A DNA stretch of 64,000 nucleotides from Polytrichum commune (Eukaryota; Streptophyta; Polytrichopsida; Polytrichales; Polytrichaceae): assembly GCA_950295325.1 (NCBI GenBank), contig OX485803.1, forward strand, positions 21,886,001 through 21,950,000. Reading direction: 5' to 3'. The translations under genes and the position numbers were made by a program. Of the stretch, positions 36,826-48,000 are shown one piece after another. Under the pieces are notes generated by a model. The model was not told the DNA's origin. It did no database searches and saw only the letters and a list, made by a program, of their open reading frames with translations. The first letter of the stretch is position 1. The number at the start of each line of letters is the position of its first letter.

Positions 36826-37103
36826 TATGGGGAGCGTGGGAACGCGGAGGCGGACGGAGGGAACGAGTGGGCGGACGTAGGGGAACTCGGGCGGACGGGA
36901 GGGAACGAGGGGCGGACGGGAGGGGAACGCGGGGCGGACGGGAGGGGAACGCGGGGCGGACTGGAGGGGAACGTGTGGCGGACGGGAGGGGAACGCGGGG
37001 CGGACTGGAGGGAACGGGAGGGAACGTGAACGCACGGAGGGGAACGTGGAGCGGACGGGTGGGGAACGTGAGGCGGACGGGAGGGAACGGGTTGAAGGGG
37101 GGC
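36826..37103. repeat. G-rich minisatellite upstream of kinase-like gene
   Basis: Imperfect units of roughly 20 bp such as gcggacgggaggggaacgcg. Proline/arginine-rich frames on either strand follow from the repeat and are not genes. Confidence 0.85.
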
Positions 37104-37275
37104 AGGGGAACAACGTGGAATTGCGGCCATGTATTTTTTGGCAATAGAAATATTATTGCATATTCATGTAGAGGACTTCATTACCTATCCATGGATACCA
37201 AGAACTCATTTTTTGGACTTCATATGAATTTTTGAGAGCCAAAAAACGGACACTATGTCTAAACTTTTAAAAAAA
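37104..37275. repeat. Dispersed ~150-bp module, copy 2 of 3
   Basis: Close relative of 33706-33875, starting ggggaacaacgtggaattgc and following the G-rich array directly. Confidence 0.8.
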
Positions 37276-37282
37276 AGTGTAA

Positions 37283-37855
37283 ATGACCGAGTTCACACTA
37301 TGGCCGTCCAAGTCGAGAGGCCGTGCGATTGAGTGGCCCAACTTTGTTGAGAGTCCAAAGAAATGAACTGAAAATAGCCAATAAAATATAGTAAGGATAG
37401 CCTTAGTTGGGCATAGTGTGAAGCCTCCAAAGGCCAAGCGCAAAGTCCAAACCTTTGGCCATGAACTCCCACGGCCTCTCGGCTTGGATGGCCAAAGTGT
37501 GAAGCCTCCAAAGGCCAAGCCCAAAGTCCCTTTATTCCTTGCTCAAAATAACCCCTCCAATCTAACGGCCAAGATCTTGTCAATGATTGATTATTTTAAT
37601 GAAAAAAAAGTTCGGCCTCTCGACGGAAGTTTGGGTTGAGCATTTTGCTATACCCAAACTTTGCTCGAGAGGCCGAACTCTTGGCGCCATAACTTCCTAA
37701 AAGTGTTGCCACCTAGGCTCTTTTGGAGGCGACGTCCTTTGGACTTCGGCCTCTAGTGTGAAGGCCGAGAGGACGGACTTTGGGCATTTCAACATTTTCA
37801 TTGGTCCAAATGTTGAACCTCTCAAAGTTTGGCCATATTGTGAACCGGCCCTTAG
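37283..37855. mobile_element. Harbinger-like MITE inside the giant hAT (tentative)
   Basis: The left end (gaccgagttcacactatggcc) and the right end, read on the other strand (ggccggttcacaatatggcc), are imperfect inverted repeats and resemble the termini of the Harbinger-like element at 33138. The interior repeats aagcctccaaaggccaag at about 37421 and 37501. Exact ends and target duplication are unclear. Confidence 0.5.
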
Positions 37856-38910
37856 ATTTGCAATACATGTCTTATTCTTTTTTTGGCACAAATTGAAAAT
37901 TCAAATTCAAAATATAACCAACCCAGCCGAAACAGCGCAGCCTAAGTGGAAATCTATAAATAATGCTCATTTGAGGCCTATCCTTCCAAGTAGGGACTAA
38001 GTTGCTACGGGTCACAATAAGACCTTTGACCCCCCAAATCAAATCAAATTTGTTAAGAATGTCATGGTAGGCCACGTCCGACCCTTTTTCCAAGTCCCTA
38101 AGCATATGTTTCCATTCAATCCTCCCATAATCTGATTTGTAATACATGTCATAAAAGCTAATGCAATTATTGTTTTGAAGTCTACCATCAAATGATATGT
38201 AAGATCGTATGTTCACATGTGGTTGGTTCTTTTTATGTACCAGTTTAAGCCAATACTAAAATAAAATAAACCTTATTCTATAAAATCTAGTGACACTACC
38301 ATACAAGTTAGTAGAGATGTTGTATATTTTTTTAAATTATTCTATATATTTACATAACTACAACTTATAATTCTGTGAAGAATATGTATACATAATACAA
38401 CAAAGTTCAAATCAATACCTCTTTTGTGCACTCACATATACTCATACGGATTTAGTATAGTGCACCCCCCCAATTGATCACTAATGTGGGCCACATTAAA
38501 TTTAAGCCCACACCAATTCCCTAGTTTAATATCAATGTGGACCAGATTAATTTGCTTTTCTATAATGTTCTAATTTGTGTAAGGTGTTGGTAAGATATCT
38601 TTATGAAGCCTATGGGAACTCGGGGGATGCACTCTACATTATGTTTGAGAATCACGTGCGTTCATGACCCCTTCTAAAAACCCCAATGTATACCATAAGT
38701 TATATGTCTAAGTAGAGATTGTGCCAACTTGAAGTAGTCCTCGCGATTTGCGAACGTTTATCTTTCGCTGTAGGCATCGTAAAAAAAAGCGGGTGGATTC
38801 GTTGGAAAGCTGGGAACCTAAACCCTCAAACCATGTATGGAAACACTTCTACATGAGTGTGAGAACAAAACAATGGCACATATGTGGTAGCAATTTGGAA
38901 TGACGTAGAC
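37856..38910. other. Possible ORF fragment, otherwise nothing recognised
   Basis: A 114-residue minus-strand frame at 37872-38216 (containing YKSDYGRIEWKHMLRDLEKG) has plausible protein composition but no known motif. The rest is AT-rich with no gene. Confidence 0.35.
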
Positions 38911-38911
38911 G

Positions 38912-38947
38912 TAGGGTTTAGGGTTTAGGGGTTTAGGGTTTAGGGTT
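38912..38947 (+). repeat. Interstitial telomere-type repeat (TTTAGGG)
   Basis: About five units of TTTAGGG, one with an extra G, form a short internal array. This is the telomere unit of most land plants. Its position inside a transposon means it is not a chromosome end. Confidence 0.85.
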
Positions 38948-39249
38948 GTGAGACCATATGAACCACAAAGGTTGAAACACAAATATGTACTTTGTTGAAT
39001 TAAAATGACATTCGAATGCGTATGGGTTGTGAAACCATACGAACCACTAAGGTTGAAGCACAAATATGTGATTTGTTGAATGAAAATGACATTCGGATGC
39101 CTGAAATGCGTTGTGAAACCATATGAACCACAAAGGTTGAAACACAAATATGTACTTTGTTGAATTAAAATGACATTCGAATGCGTGTAGGTTGTGAAAC
39201 CATACGAACCACTAAGGTTGAAGCACAAATATGTGATTTGTTGAATGAA
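38944..39249. repeat. Four ~80-bp tandem repeats in alternating A-B-A-B order
   Basis: Each unit runs ggttgtga-accata-gaacca through aaatatgt and ttgttgaat to gacattc. Units 1 and 3 share the variants caaaggttgaaac and gtactttg. Units 2 and 4 share ctaaggttgaagc and gtgatttg. The array therefore arose by duplication of a roughly 160-bp dimer. Low-complexity frames on the minus strand are artefacts. Confidence 0.85.
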
Positions 39250-39517
39250 AGGACAACCCATCAAATATAGAAGCTTCAAAGAGGTATCAAAGCGGTTTCC
39301 AATGCGGGTGTCGGGGGGACTTTTTCAAAAAATACAACTAATTTTTTGACTTCAACAATTTTTTTTTTATTCCTATTGTGTTGTCTTTATCTTACCAACG
39401 AGAATTGGATCCTCTACATCTTGGATTACATCAAATATTGTAAATTTCATAAAGTCCTTTGGGCTCAGTATATAAGTAAAGCATTTAGACTCATACATAT
39501 AACGAGGGTAAAGTATC

Positions 39518-40072
39518 ATGGATAGGATGGGAGAGAAGAGAGACATGTTTGAAGGTCTAGGATGTAATGAGGAGATAGCAAATTTAGGTGAACCCGATAT
39601 TCCATTCAATCCATCACCCGAGCGTGAGAGAGATGAGAGAAGTGCTAGAGATTGATTTCGTGATGACTATGTCATGACCCCCTTCTCACAATTTACACAA
39701 GCATGGAAGTTGAGGGCGGAAGAGGACCAACGACGATATGCGGCGAAATTCGAGATCAATGCAGTGAAGAAGGACCTAACAAAAAGCGTGGGTGGAGATC
39801 CAAATGATGTGTTTGATTTGAGCGTGGATATTTGGATGAAGCCCGGGAATGTGGATGACAATTCAATCGACATTGAAGATGTCAAGGTAGCGGGAGAATC
39901 TTCAAGGACTTTGCCTTTTCGTAAGAAGAGGAGAGGATTATCGCCTCATCGGCTACCATTGAAGGAACGGATGAAAGACCGAACGATTAGCTATGTTGAT
40001 TTACTTCGACCGAATCCTCTCCCAAAAATGGACCCTCGACGGAAGCCACAAGCATCTACGAGGTTGCCATGA
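39518..40072 (+). pseudogene. Small basic cargo ORF with one in-frame stop, unrecognised
   Basis: The frame from ATG 39518 to the stop at 40072 (184 residues) is broken only by TGA at 39653-39655 (codon 46), between SARD and FRDDYVMTPF. The N-terminal part is acidic and charged (EKRDMFEGLGCNEE, PSPERERDERS), the middle has a charged helix-like stretch (LRAEEDQRRYAAKFEIN), and the C-terminal part is basic with FRKKRRGLSPHRLP. A TAA lies just upstream in frame. It may be a terminal exon of a longer gene rather than a whole one. No family is recognised. It lies between the tandem repeats and the third module repeat, on the same strand as the zinc-finger gene. The stop is one C-to-T step from CGA. 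Confidence 0.5.
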
Positions 40073-40434
40073 CGGAAGTCAAGTTGACGGAATGAAGTGG
40101 AATATTAAATCGTGCATGGTTTGTTCATGTATGTGATTTATAAAGGGCATTTGTACCGTCGTCGCAATAATAAAGTTATTACTTGTACAATATGTTGTAC
40201 CACTTCTATGATATATATTTTTTATAAAATTTCAACCAACCGCTTATTATTGCATACTTCTATGGGGTGATAATTTGTTGGTCATCATACTACATTGGTC
40301 ACTTTGTTGCTTGAGGGATCCTTCATTAGTTTTGTGTGAATAAGTACACCGGTTATGATATTTAGTGTCACATATATTATTTGCGAAGGGCCTAAGTTAG
40401 ATGGGGTGCGGATGGGGGGACGCGGGAATGTGCA
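40073..40434. other. 3' flank of small cargo ORF, no gene seen
   Basis: AT-rich sequence. A possible polyadenylation signal (aataaa, near 40168) lies about 95 bp after the stop. Confidence 0.4.
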
Positions 40435-40575
40435 GTAGAAATATTATTGCATATTCATGTAGAGGACTTCATTACCTATCCATGGATACCAAGAACTCAT
40501 TTTTTGGACTTCATATGAATTTTTGAGAGCCAAAAAACCGAGACTATTTCCAAACTTCCAAAAAAAGTTAAAAAG
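40435..40575. repeat. Dispersed ~150-bp module, copy 3 of 3
   Basis: Matches 37130-37275 but lacks the first ~25 bp of the module. It is followed directly by the largest G-rich array. Confidence 0.8.
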
Positions 40576-40589
40576 TGCAGATTCAAGGG

Positions 40590-41524
40590 GAACGCGGGAG
40601 CGGACGGATGGGAACTCTAAAGCGGACGTAGGGGAACATGGAGCGGACTAGAGGGAACGTTGGAGCGGACGTAAGGGAACATAGGGCGGACGGAGGGGAA
40701 CATGGGAGCGTACGGAGGGGAGCGTACGGGGGGAACGCGGGAGCGGACTGAGGGGAACCGACGGAGGGGAACATTGGGCGGACGGAGGGGAACGAGGGGG
40801 CGGACGGAGGGAACGCGGGGCGGACGCAGGGAACGCGGGGCGGACGCAGGGAACGCGGGGCGGACGCAGGGAACGCGGGGCGGACGCAGGGAACGCGGGG
40901 CGGACGCAGGGAACGCGGGGCGGACGGAGGGAACGAGGGGGCGGACGCAGGGAACGCGGGGCGGACGCAGGGAACGCGGGGCGGACGGAGGGAACGCGGG
41001 GCGGACGGAGGGAACGAGGGGGCGGACGCAGGGAACGCGGGGCGGACGCAGGGAACGCGGGGCGGACGCAGGGAACGCGGGGCGGACGGAGGGAACGAGG
41101 GGGCGGACGCAGGGAACGCGGGGCGGACGCAGGGAACGCGGGGCGGACGCAGGGAACGCGGGGCGGACGCAGGGAACGCGGGGCGGACGGAGGGAACGCG
41201 GGGCGGACGGAGGGAACGAGGGGGCGGACGCAGGGAACGCGGGGCGGACGCAGGGAACGCGGGGCGGACGGAGGGAACGAGGGGGCGGACGTAAGGGAAC
41301 GGGTGCGGACGGGGGCGGGAACGGGTGCGGACTGGAAGGGGAACGGGCGCGGACTGGAGGGAAACGGGCGTGGACTGGGAGGGGAACCGGCGCGGACTGG
41401 GAGGGGAACGGGCGCGGACTGGGAGGGGAACGGGTGCGGACGGGGGCGGGAACGGGTGCGGACTGGGAGGGGACTGGGAGGGGAAGGGGTGCGGACTGGG
41501 TGGGGAACGGGGAGCGGATGGAGG
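40590..41524. repeat. Large G-rich minisatellite (20-bp unit)
   Basis: The core unit gcggacgcagggaacgcggg recurs dozens of times from about 40800 to 41290, with variants gcggacggagg and gaacgagggg. A degraded zone continues to 41524. The order of variants suggests higher-order duplication (blocks of three to five units ending in gaacgaggggg). Long Arg/Pro/Gly frames on both strands are products of the repeat. The array ends at the TATA box of the zinc-finger gene. Confidence 0.92.
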
Positions 41525-41526
41525 GG

Positions 41527-41533
41527 TATATAA
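41527..41533 (+). promoter_or_regulatory. TATA box of coiled-coil/zinc-finger gene
   Basis: TATATAA lies immediately after the minisatellite, about 470 bp upstream of the first in-frame ATG at 42000. A probable 3' splice site (aaactacag at about 41955-41963) lies shortly before that ATG, so a 5' UTR intron is likely. A hairpin with an 8-bp stem (aggatccc) lies near 41636-41659. Confidence 0.6.
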
Positions 41534-41999
41534 GTGGAGGGGACCACTTACATACCCCACCCCACTCCTTGTGGGCGCCCGGACGACCCTCCTCTACTAC
41601 AGAGTGCGGGGTAGCGGGGTGCTCGGAGGAGTTTAGGATCCCTTTTTTGGGATCCTTTTATACTCTTTTTACTGACCTGTTTGTGGGTGTGATCCACGTG
41701 GACTCGTTCCCTTGTGACGTGGCATATTGCTTTTTTGGCATATTCATTGTGACGCGCCCAGTCAACTGGCCTCTGCGTGAGCGCTGGTAGCGGGGTGCTC
41801 GAAGGGTGTGCTGAATTTTTGAACTTTAAATTTTAACGATATTTTTGAACTAATTCCATAGCAACACTATTTTGAAGTGTATGCTTGGATGTTTTGTAGC
41901 ACTATTATGAAGTGCAATTAGTAATTTAAAAATTAGAGTTCTAGATTAGAATTAGAAACTACAGTTTGGGTGGATACGGCAAGTGAAGGATTTCCAGAC

Positions 42000-44303
42000 A
42001 TGGCAAGTCGAGGATCTGGAGACATGGCAAGTGCAAGTGGAGGATCTGGGGACATGGCAAGTGGAGGATCAGGTTGTCACAGATCACATGTACGCAAGGC
42101 CGCTGGGTTGGAGTGGGATGTTTATGATGACAACATCCAAAAAACCAGGGCAGGTTGTGAGAATGTACCACAACCGTGGTCAGCGAAGACTGCAATGCAG
42201 TATGTGGGCTTCCCTCACTTTGATCGGTTGTGGCCAAGACCTTGTCACGAACGACATTGCAAGGCCATCAGTGCGAGTTATATGCAGCTTGATGACGTGG
42301 AGGCAAAATGGAGATTCCTAACGATACTTAGAAGTATCTCCAATTTGGATAGATGGCCCAAGAGTGCAATACCAAAGTCGGTGGCGTGTATGATGTATGC
42401 GGAGCACGTGTTGCGAGTTAGGGTGGATTGGTCAAGTTTGGCTACTCTGCATAATCAAAAATTTGGGGGTATTGGAATTACATTCACTAAATGCACAGTT
42501 CCAGATATTCCATACACTCCCGTTCCGGAGTGGTTCAGGAGGAATCCTCGACTAGTGGATGAGCCTGGGGCCCCAATTCCAGAGGGTCGGGAACCAAAAA
42601 AGCCACGTAATCGTAAACGACCACCCAATGACGTGGAGATGGCCATCGAGGAGGCGTTTGAGCATATGGATGAGGGCATGGAGGCAAATGTCGAGGTCAA
42701 CAACCTGATCAACGACGTGGTTAACGAGGTCCTAGACGAGGTAAACCTTGGTGAACTTGGAGCGGACCCGATGGAGAGCAGAATGGAGGATTTGCGTAAG
42801 CAACATGCGTTGGAAATTCGTGAGTATAAAACGATGATTTTCGAGTTGGAAAATCGAGTTGCAACACTTACGATGGGGGAGGCTAGCAGTTCAAGTAGTA
42901 CACCACTTAACCTTCAGTCTTTGGAAGCAGAGAGGGACGCAGCTTTACAGGAGGCCAAGATTGCAAAGTCACAAGCTCTGGAAGTATGTATGAGGAATGA
43001 AGTAATGCAAGGAAAGATAGAGACTTTGCAAAAAAAGGTGGTGGATATCCAACAACAACTTCAAGTGGTCAATGAAGTGGTTGTTGATCACGAAGCCAAG
43101 ATTGGCGGACTGGAGGAGCAGAATGCAAGGTTGAAGAAATTCCTGTTGGATGCGATTGTGGAGCGCAAGAATATGAGGACAAGCACATTGCTTGCTATGG
43201 CCAAGGCTCGTCAATTTGAAGTTGAGTTTGAGAGCATCTAGAAGGAATGGAACCGCAATCAGAGAATGCGGAACATGATGCTCACGTCATGGCCAGAAGA
43301 CGAGCATATGTACCCTAGTAGGTGGGATATAACTAATGAGTGGATATTGCCAAACAGGAGCATCGATTGGCGTCAAGTGACCGACCCAGATCACCATTGG
43401 GATGTGACCCAAGTGCATGAATATCCATTCCGCATGAGGGGTGAGTTGTTATGGCCAAATCCACATACAATGGTCTTCGATGGAACCGCGTGTGCGATTT
43501 GCCAATCTTCATTTGGTCCGGAATGATGCTATCAAGTTGGATCATGTGGGGCCCAATTCCATCCGCAATGTCTAATAGGGAATATGATCAAGAAACGCCA
43601 ATGTCCTCATTGCAGATCACCCTTCCACCCTCGTTTGTACCTCCAATTTGGCCTTTGGGATTACATGCCTAACGACTGGGTATTAAAGCCATGAGATTTT
43701 CCCTTCGATCTTCAAAAGTTTGATGGAGAGAATGTTGAGTGGAGTTGGTTATACAATTGTGCCAAAGTTGAGCTATGGCACGAGAACAGAGATGGCGACT
43801 GGACACGGAATGCACGTCAAATTTTGTATGTTGCAGACGAGTTGTATCCCAACAAGCCCCCCGATCATGGCTTGAAAAGATTTTTGTACCAAACTCTTGA
43901 ATGATATTGGGATTCAACCAGCAGACAATTGAAGAGAGGCATTCATCCTCCTTGGTACAATGCAGCAGGTCTCGAATCAGTATCGGAGCATGATTTGGAA
44001 GAAGATGCAGATGACATGCCTACGGAACGGGATCCGATATATGAATTGCAGTTAGAGGTGGGGTACCACAAGAACAGGCTGCAGTTGGCTGCAATTGATG
44101 CACTCTTGCATAGAGTTGCGGATGATGTGGTATTGAGATGGCTAAATGGTGGGCCTAGACCACGTAATGCTGTTCCATTGTCTCCTGGTAGTCGTCCATA
44201 CCTCACCCGTGGAACAACGCGAAGCATGGAAGCGGGGGAATCATCTCGAGCACGACGAGGATCTACTTCAGCTAGAATAGACCTCGATTCAGATTCGGAT
44301 TAG
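42000..44303 (+). pseudogene. Coiled-coil plus RING/PHD-like zinc-finger cargo gene with four in-frame stops
   Basis: One frame of 767 codons runs from ATG 42000 to TAG 44301-44303. It is interrupted by TAG (43239, codon 414) and TGA (43524, 43692 and 43902; codons 509, 565 and 635), with no frameshift. Residues 1-30 repeat GDMAS/GGSG. Residues 35-190 form an unrecognised globular domain with WDVYDDNIQKTR and PHFDRLWPRPC. A basic patch (KKPRNRKRPP) follows. Residues 255-410 are heptad-like coiled coil (LEAERDAALQEAKIAKSQ). Residues 498-538 give C-x2-C, C-x4-H-x2-C and C-x2-C (CAIC, CGAQFHPQC, CPHC), a RING- or PHD-like finger. In a canonical RING the Ala at 518 would be a ligand. The C-terminal part, about 570-767, is acidic then Ser/Arg-rich. 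A role in ubiquitin transfer or chromatin binding is possible but not shown. Confidence 0.75.
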
Positions 44304-45002
44304 GCATTTTTGTACCATGTTTAGAAAGTTGTATAGGAACGGAGGAAGACTTTGGACACAATGAACATATTTCATGTTCAAAGAATATGTAATATAAAGA
44401 GGATTTACCGACAAGTTGTCATTTCTAAGATCGTGTAAAAGATAGCATATGGATGCCACATGTTTTAATGTTATTCGAAATTTTTAAAAACTTACTTGAA
44501 TATTAGTAATTCATATGATAGTCTAACCAAAAGTACTATTGACTACATAGTCAATATTGAATACCACATAAAGATATAATTATATAAAACGGATAGAAAG
44601 GTCCTCAAAAAGAGGATGTCACCAACAAAGCATGTACAATCGAGCAATAGGAGATTGTATTATTTATAAAAGTATTTTCTTTAAGAAGCTCAATAAATAA
44701 ACATAAAACTCCATTCACAGTAAGAATAATATAAAATAGTAATTAATAAAGGCATAACATGTTGTTGGAAATTAATTGCAATGTTAAGTTGACAACCATA
44801 TTGTATTTTAAAATTTTAAAAAAACATGCAATAAATAATTTTATTACTATAATAAAATGATACAACTTCGAAGATAACGTTCGCTTTGTGGTCTAAATGT
44901 CTTACCGAAGGCCCTAAGGTTGTAACTTGTATCAATTTTAACGTAAGTAATAAATTATGGGAGTACGTGGGAGCACCGAAATACCGCATTTGTGCAAAAC
45001 CA
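44304..45002. other. AT-rich spacer between convergent cargo genes
   Basis: Lies between the ends of the zinc-finger gene (+) and the transposase gene (-), so it holds both 3' flanks. aataaa-type signals occur in both orientations. No gene seen. Confidence 0.5.
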
Positions 45003-48000
45003 TTACGTTCGAATCCGTACTGTGGGATCATTTGCTTCGACACATCTTGGGTCCTCTTCAGACTCGTCTGTGCTGCAATCATCATCCGTTTGGGGAGTCG
45101 CGCTCCGAAGATGCAACTCTCGGTCACGTTGTGAGAAAATTATCTTATTGGTCGGCCGGGAGCCCTCTGCATCCTGTATGCCATTTTCATCTAGATATGG
45201 TCTACCCTCATCTTCATTGTAGTCTTCAGCAGTAAACGGAAGCGATCTTCCCTGATACCTCTTCCTAGTACGTTTGACACCTCTCGTAGTTCTCTGACGC
45301 CCTCCACCCGTACCACAACTTGAGTGCACTTCATCTCTACTTCCATCTATAAAAACATCCCCCGTTGTACTTCCGCCTCCAACTCCAAGGCCACCTGTTC
45401 CATTGGATTGACTATGTGGAAGTGAAACTGATGCGGACGGAATTGCAATTGGTATGTTCTCAACAACATGTCGACGAACAGATTGACGACGTGGCGCCTC
45501 AGTAGTAACATTTCTTGAAACATTGTGTATAGCAACCAAAGTAGCACCCACCGTAGTTGCACGTGAAACACCCAATCTAGAAGTATTGGCAATACTTCGA
45601 GTGAGAGGACGACGTTGACCTTGTGCATGCACTTGCACCGTAGAGGTGGATGCAGTTCTTTGAAGAGCACGGAATCGAGTTGTAGGTATTTCAGGAACAT
45701 TGGGCGTTTGATCTTCTACACGATGATTGGATATGAGGGAGGTGTCTATGGATTCAGAATGTACTCGGGCTGGAAGTGGATCCTGTTGAACGTGCATTGG
45801 CTCATTTGCGGGTAGTACATTGTCACCTTCACCAAAAGAAAGAGAATCGCTCCGAGGTTGCAAGGAATCTACTTCAATTCCTACATTCTCACTTGCCCCC
45901 ATAGCAACATTATGGTCAGGGCGAAACCCTTGTCCAGTGTGGAGAGTTTCAAAAGGCGGTCCTCCAATAGATCCCTCATGATCATCATGCATTCCGTCGT
46001 TATGTTGGGGGACATCCGGTTCATCAAAATCAAACACCCCAAGGTTTCCATCACCACCATTGTCATCCTCATCTTCTGAATCATGATTCTCGGAATCGAG
46101 GTCATCCAAATCAAAGTCGATGTCATCAACATTGTTGTCATCATCATTTCCGGCCCTATCATTTGGATCCACGTCATCTTCGTTATCATCTTCTTCGTCA
46201 AGGTCATCGTCAGAATGGACCTCATTCAATTCGTACCATTGCGCAGGTCTTGGGCCCCTCCGATGTCGAATGAGCCTACTATTGGTATATATGTAGACGA
46301 GGTCCTCAGCACGACTATGCTTCAAGCGATTGCGACTCTTGTTGTGAACATATGAATACATGCTCCAATTGCGTTCACATGCGGATGCGGAACATACTTG
46401 TGCAAGGATACATCTTGCTATTGTTTGAAGGGCTTTAGCTCCACCTCCCATTGCATCCCACCATTCATGGAGAGGTGCGGCATGCACGCTCGGGTCAGTA
46501 GAATCAGCAAAAGGCCCTCGATTTTCAAGGAAATCTTGGTACTGGTGGAGGATTTGGACATAAGTGTCCTCATCTTGAGCAAGCCTACGAAAAACTCAAT
46601 TTAGGATTGTCCTCGAATTCTCATCCTCATGGAGTGGGGCCCAACCACGTAGAAGCGGATTTAACATCGCTCCAGCCCAATGTAGATCATTCAACATCAA
46701 CCTCCATCTATTTTGAAACGTTAGCATAGCATTTGCAGCAAGCTCAGGGCTTAAGCAAAATGGAGGTTTACTGAATCCACGAATATGGGTTTGTAAATCA
46801 TGCATGACCCTCCAAGCCATTCCCATTGCAGGCGCCTTGCCATCAAATACACGAAGAGCTTTAACAACCGGGATCACCATATACAAGAAATTTTCGAACG
46901 TGTTCCAGAATCCATCAGAACGTATAAAGCTTCGCACAGCAGAGCCCTTCATGTAAGAGGTGTCATATCTCCTCCTCATATCACGCATTAGAGTAGGCCA
47001 ATCCTCATCAACCACCATTCTTTCCAAAGCATTGCGTACTTGGAGAAGACGTTCTATCATGATGAAGTTCGTTGCAAAACGGGTCTCTACAGGTAGGCGG
47101 AATGAGAGATTTGGTGACAACCTCCGGAATATAGCTTGAGAAGCATGATGGTTTTTAACAAATACACAAATATGGCGCGCTTTTTTTACCAACTTTTTCA
47201 CCCATTCCTCCTTCCCCCAATCTTCTAAGAGGAGATCTAGGCAATGTGCAGCACATCCTTGAAAATATAGATCGGGATTTGCTCGAATCAAGTCACGAGC
47301 AGCGGAGGCCATAACTGGGGCATTGTCGGTGCAAACTTGGACCACATTATGTCGACCAACCATTTCCACAAATGGTTGAATTTGAGCAGCAACGTAGACA
47401 TGATCCTTGTGATTTCCCGTGGTGTCAATGGTACCCAAGAAAACGTCTCCCTTTGTGCCACATTGAAGAACGTTTAGGAGAGGTCGGTTTTGCACGTTGT
47501 CCCATCCATCGCAACATAGTGTAACGCCATATTTGTCAACGGAATTCCCCAGCTTCTCCTTCACTTGCCTATCTAGGTCAACATTTTTATCAGTTAACAA
47601 CTTCGTACGGATGGCATTGTACGATGGTGGTGTGTAGGCTGGCATTCGATGACGGGCAGTTTCACGCACAGCATTAACAAATGCAGGATGTCTCACAATG
47701 TTGAAAGGAATGTTAGCTTCATAAAAAGCCGTTGCCCATGCTTTATCAAGGAGTTGTTTTGTTGACACATTGAACCCCTCCGTTATGTTGAGTTGACGTA
47801 GTTCACGAGGAGGTGTGCCATATATCACAACATCAGAATGTTGAGTGGATTGGGACATAAGCAAAGGCTCTGTTTCACTAATTACGGAGTCCGCTATAAT
47901 AGGCTCCAGAGGTACAATATCTGGCACCGGAGAGTCCTCATTTACAATGCCTACATGTAAGGGCACAATGCCTCCGCAATGTTCAAACAAGACCCTAATA

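Noticed and set aside
38944-39249. Possible CRISPR-like array
   Set aside because: Units are contiguous ~80-bp tandem repeats without unique spacers, and this is a eukaryotic genome.
40583-41790. Long open frames on both strands (over 300 residues, Arg/Gly/Pro-rich)
   Set aside because: They follow from the 20-bp G-rich minisatellite, are open in several frames at once and contain no domain.
42000-44303. Reassigned stop codons or U-to-C RNA editing as the explanation for TGA/TAG in frame
   Set aside because: Other genes in the window (the secreted protein) use stops normally, and U-to-C editing is known from organelles and not nuclear transcripts. C-to-T decay is simpler, although RNA data would settle it.
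46083-46355. Plus-strand Ile/Val-rich ORF with membrane-like composition
   Set aside because: It is antisense to the acidic GAT-rich tail of the transposase.
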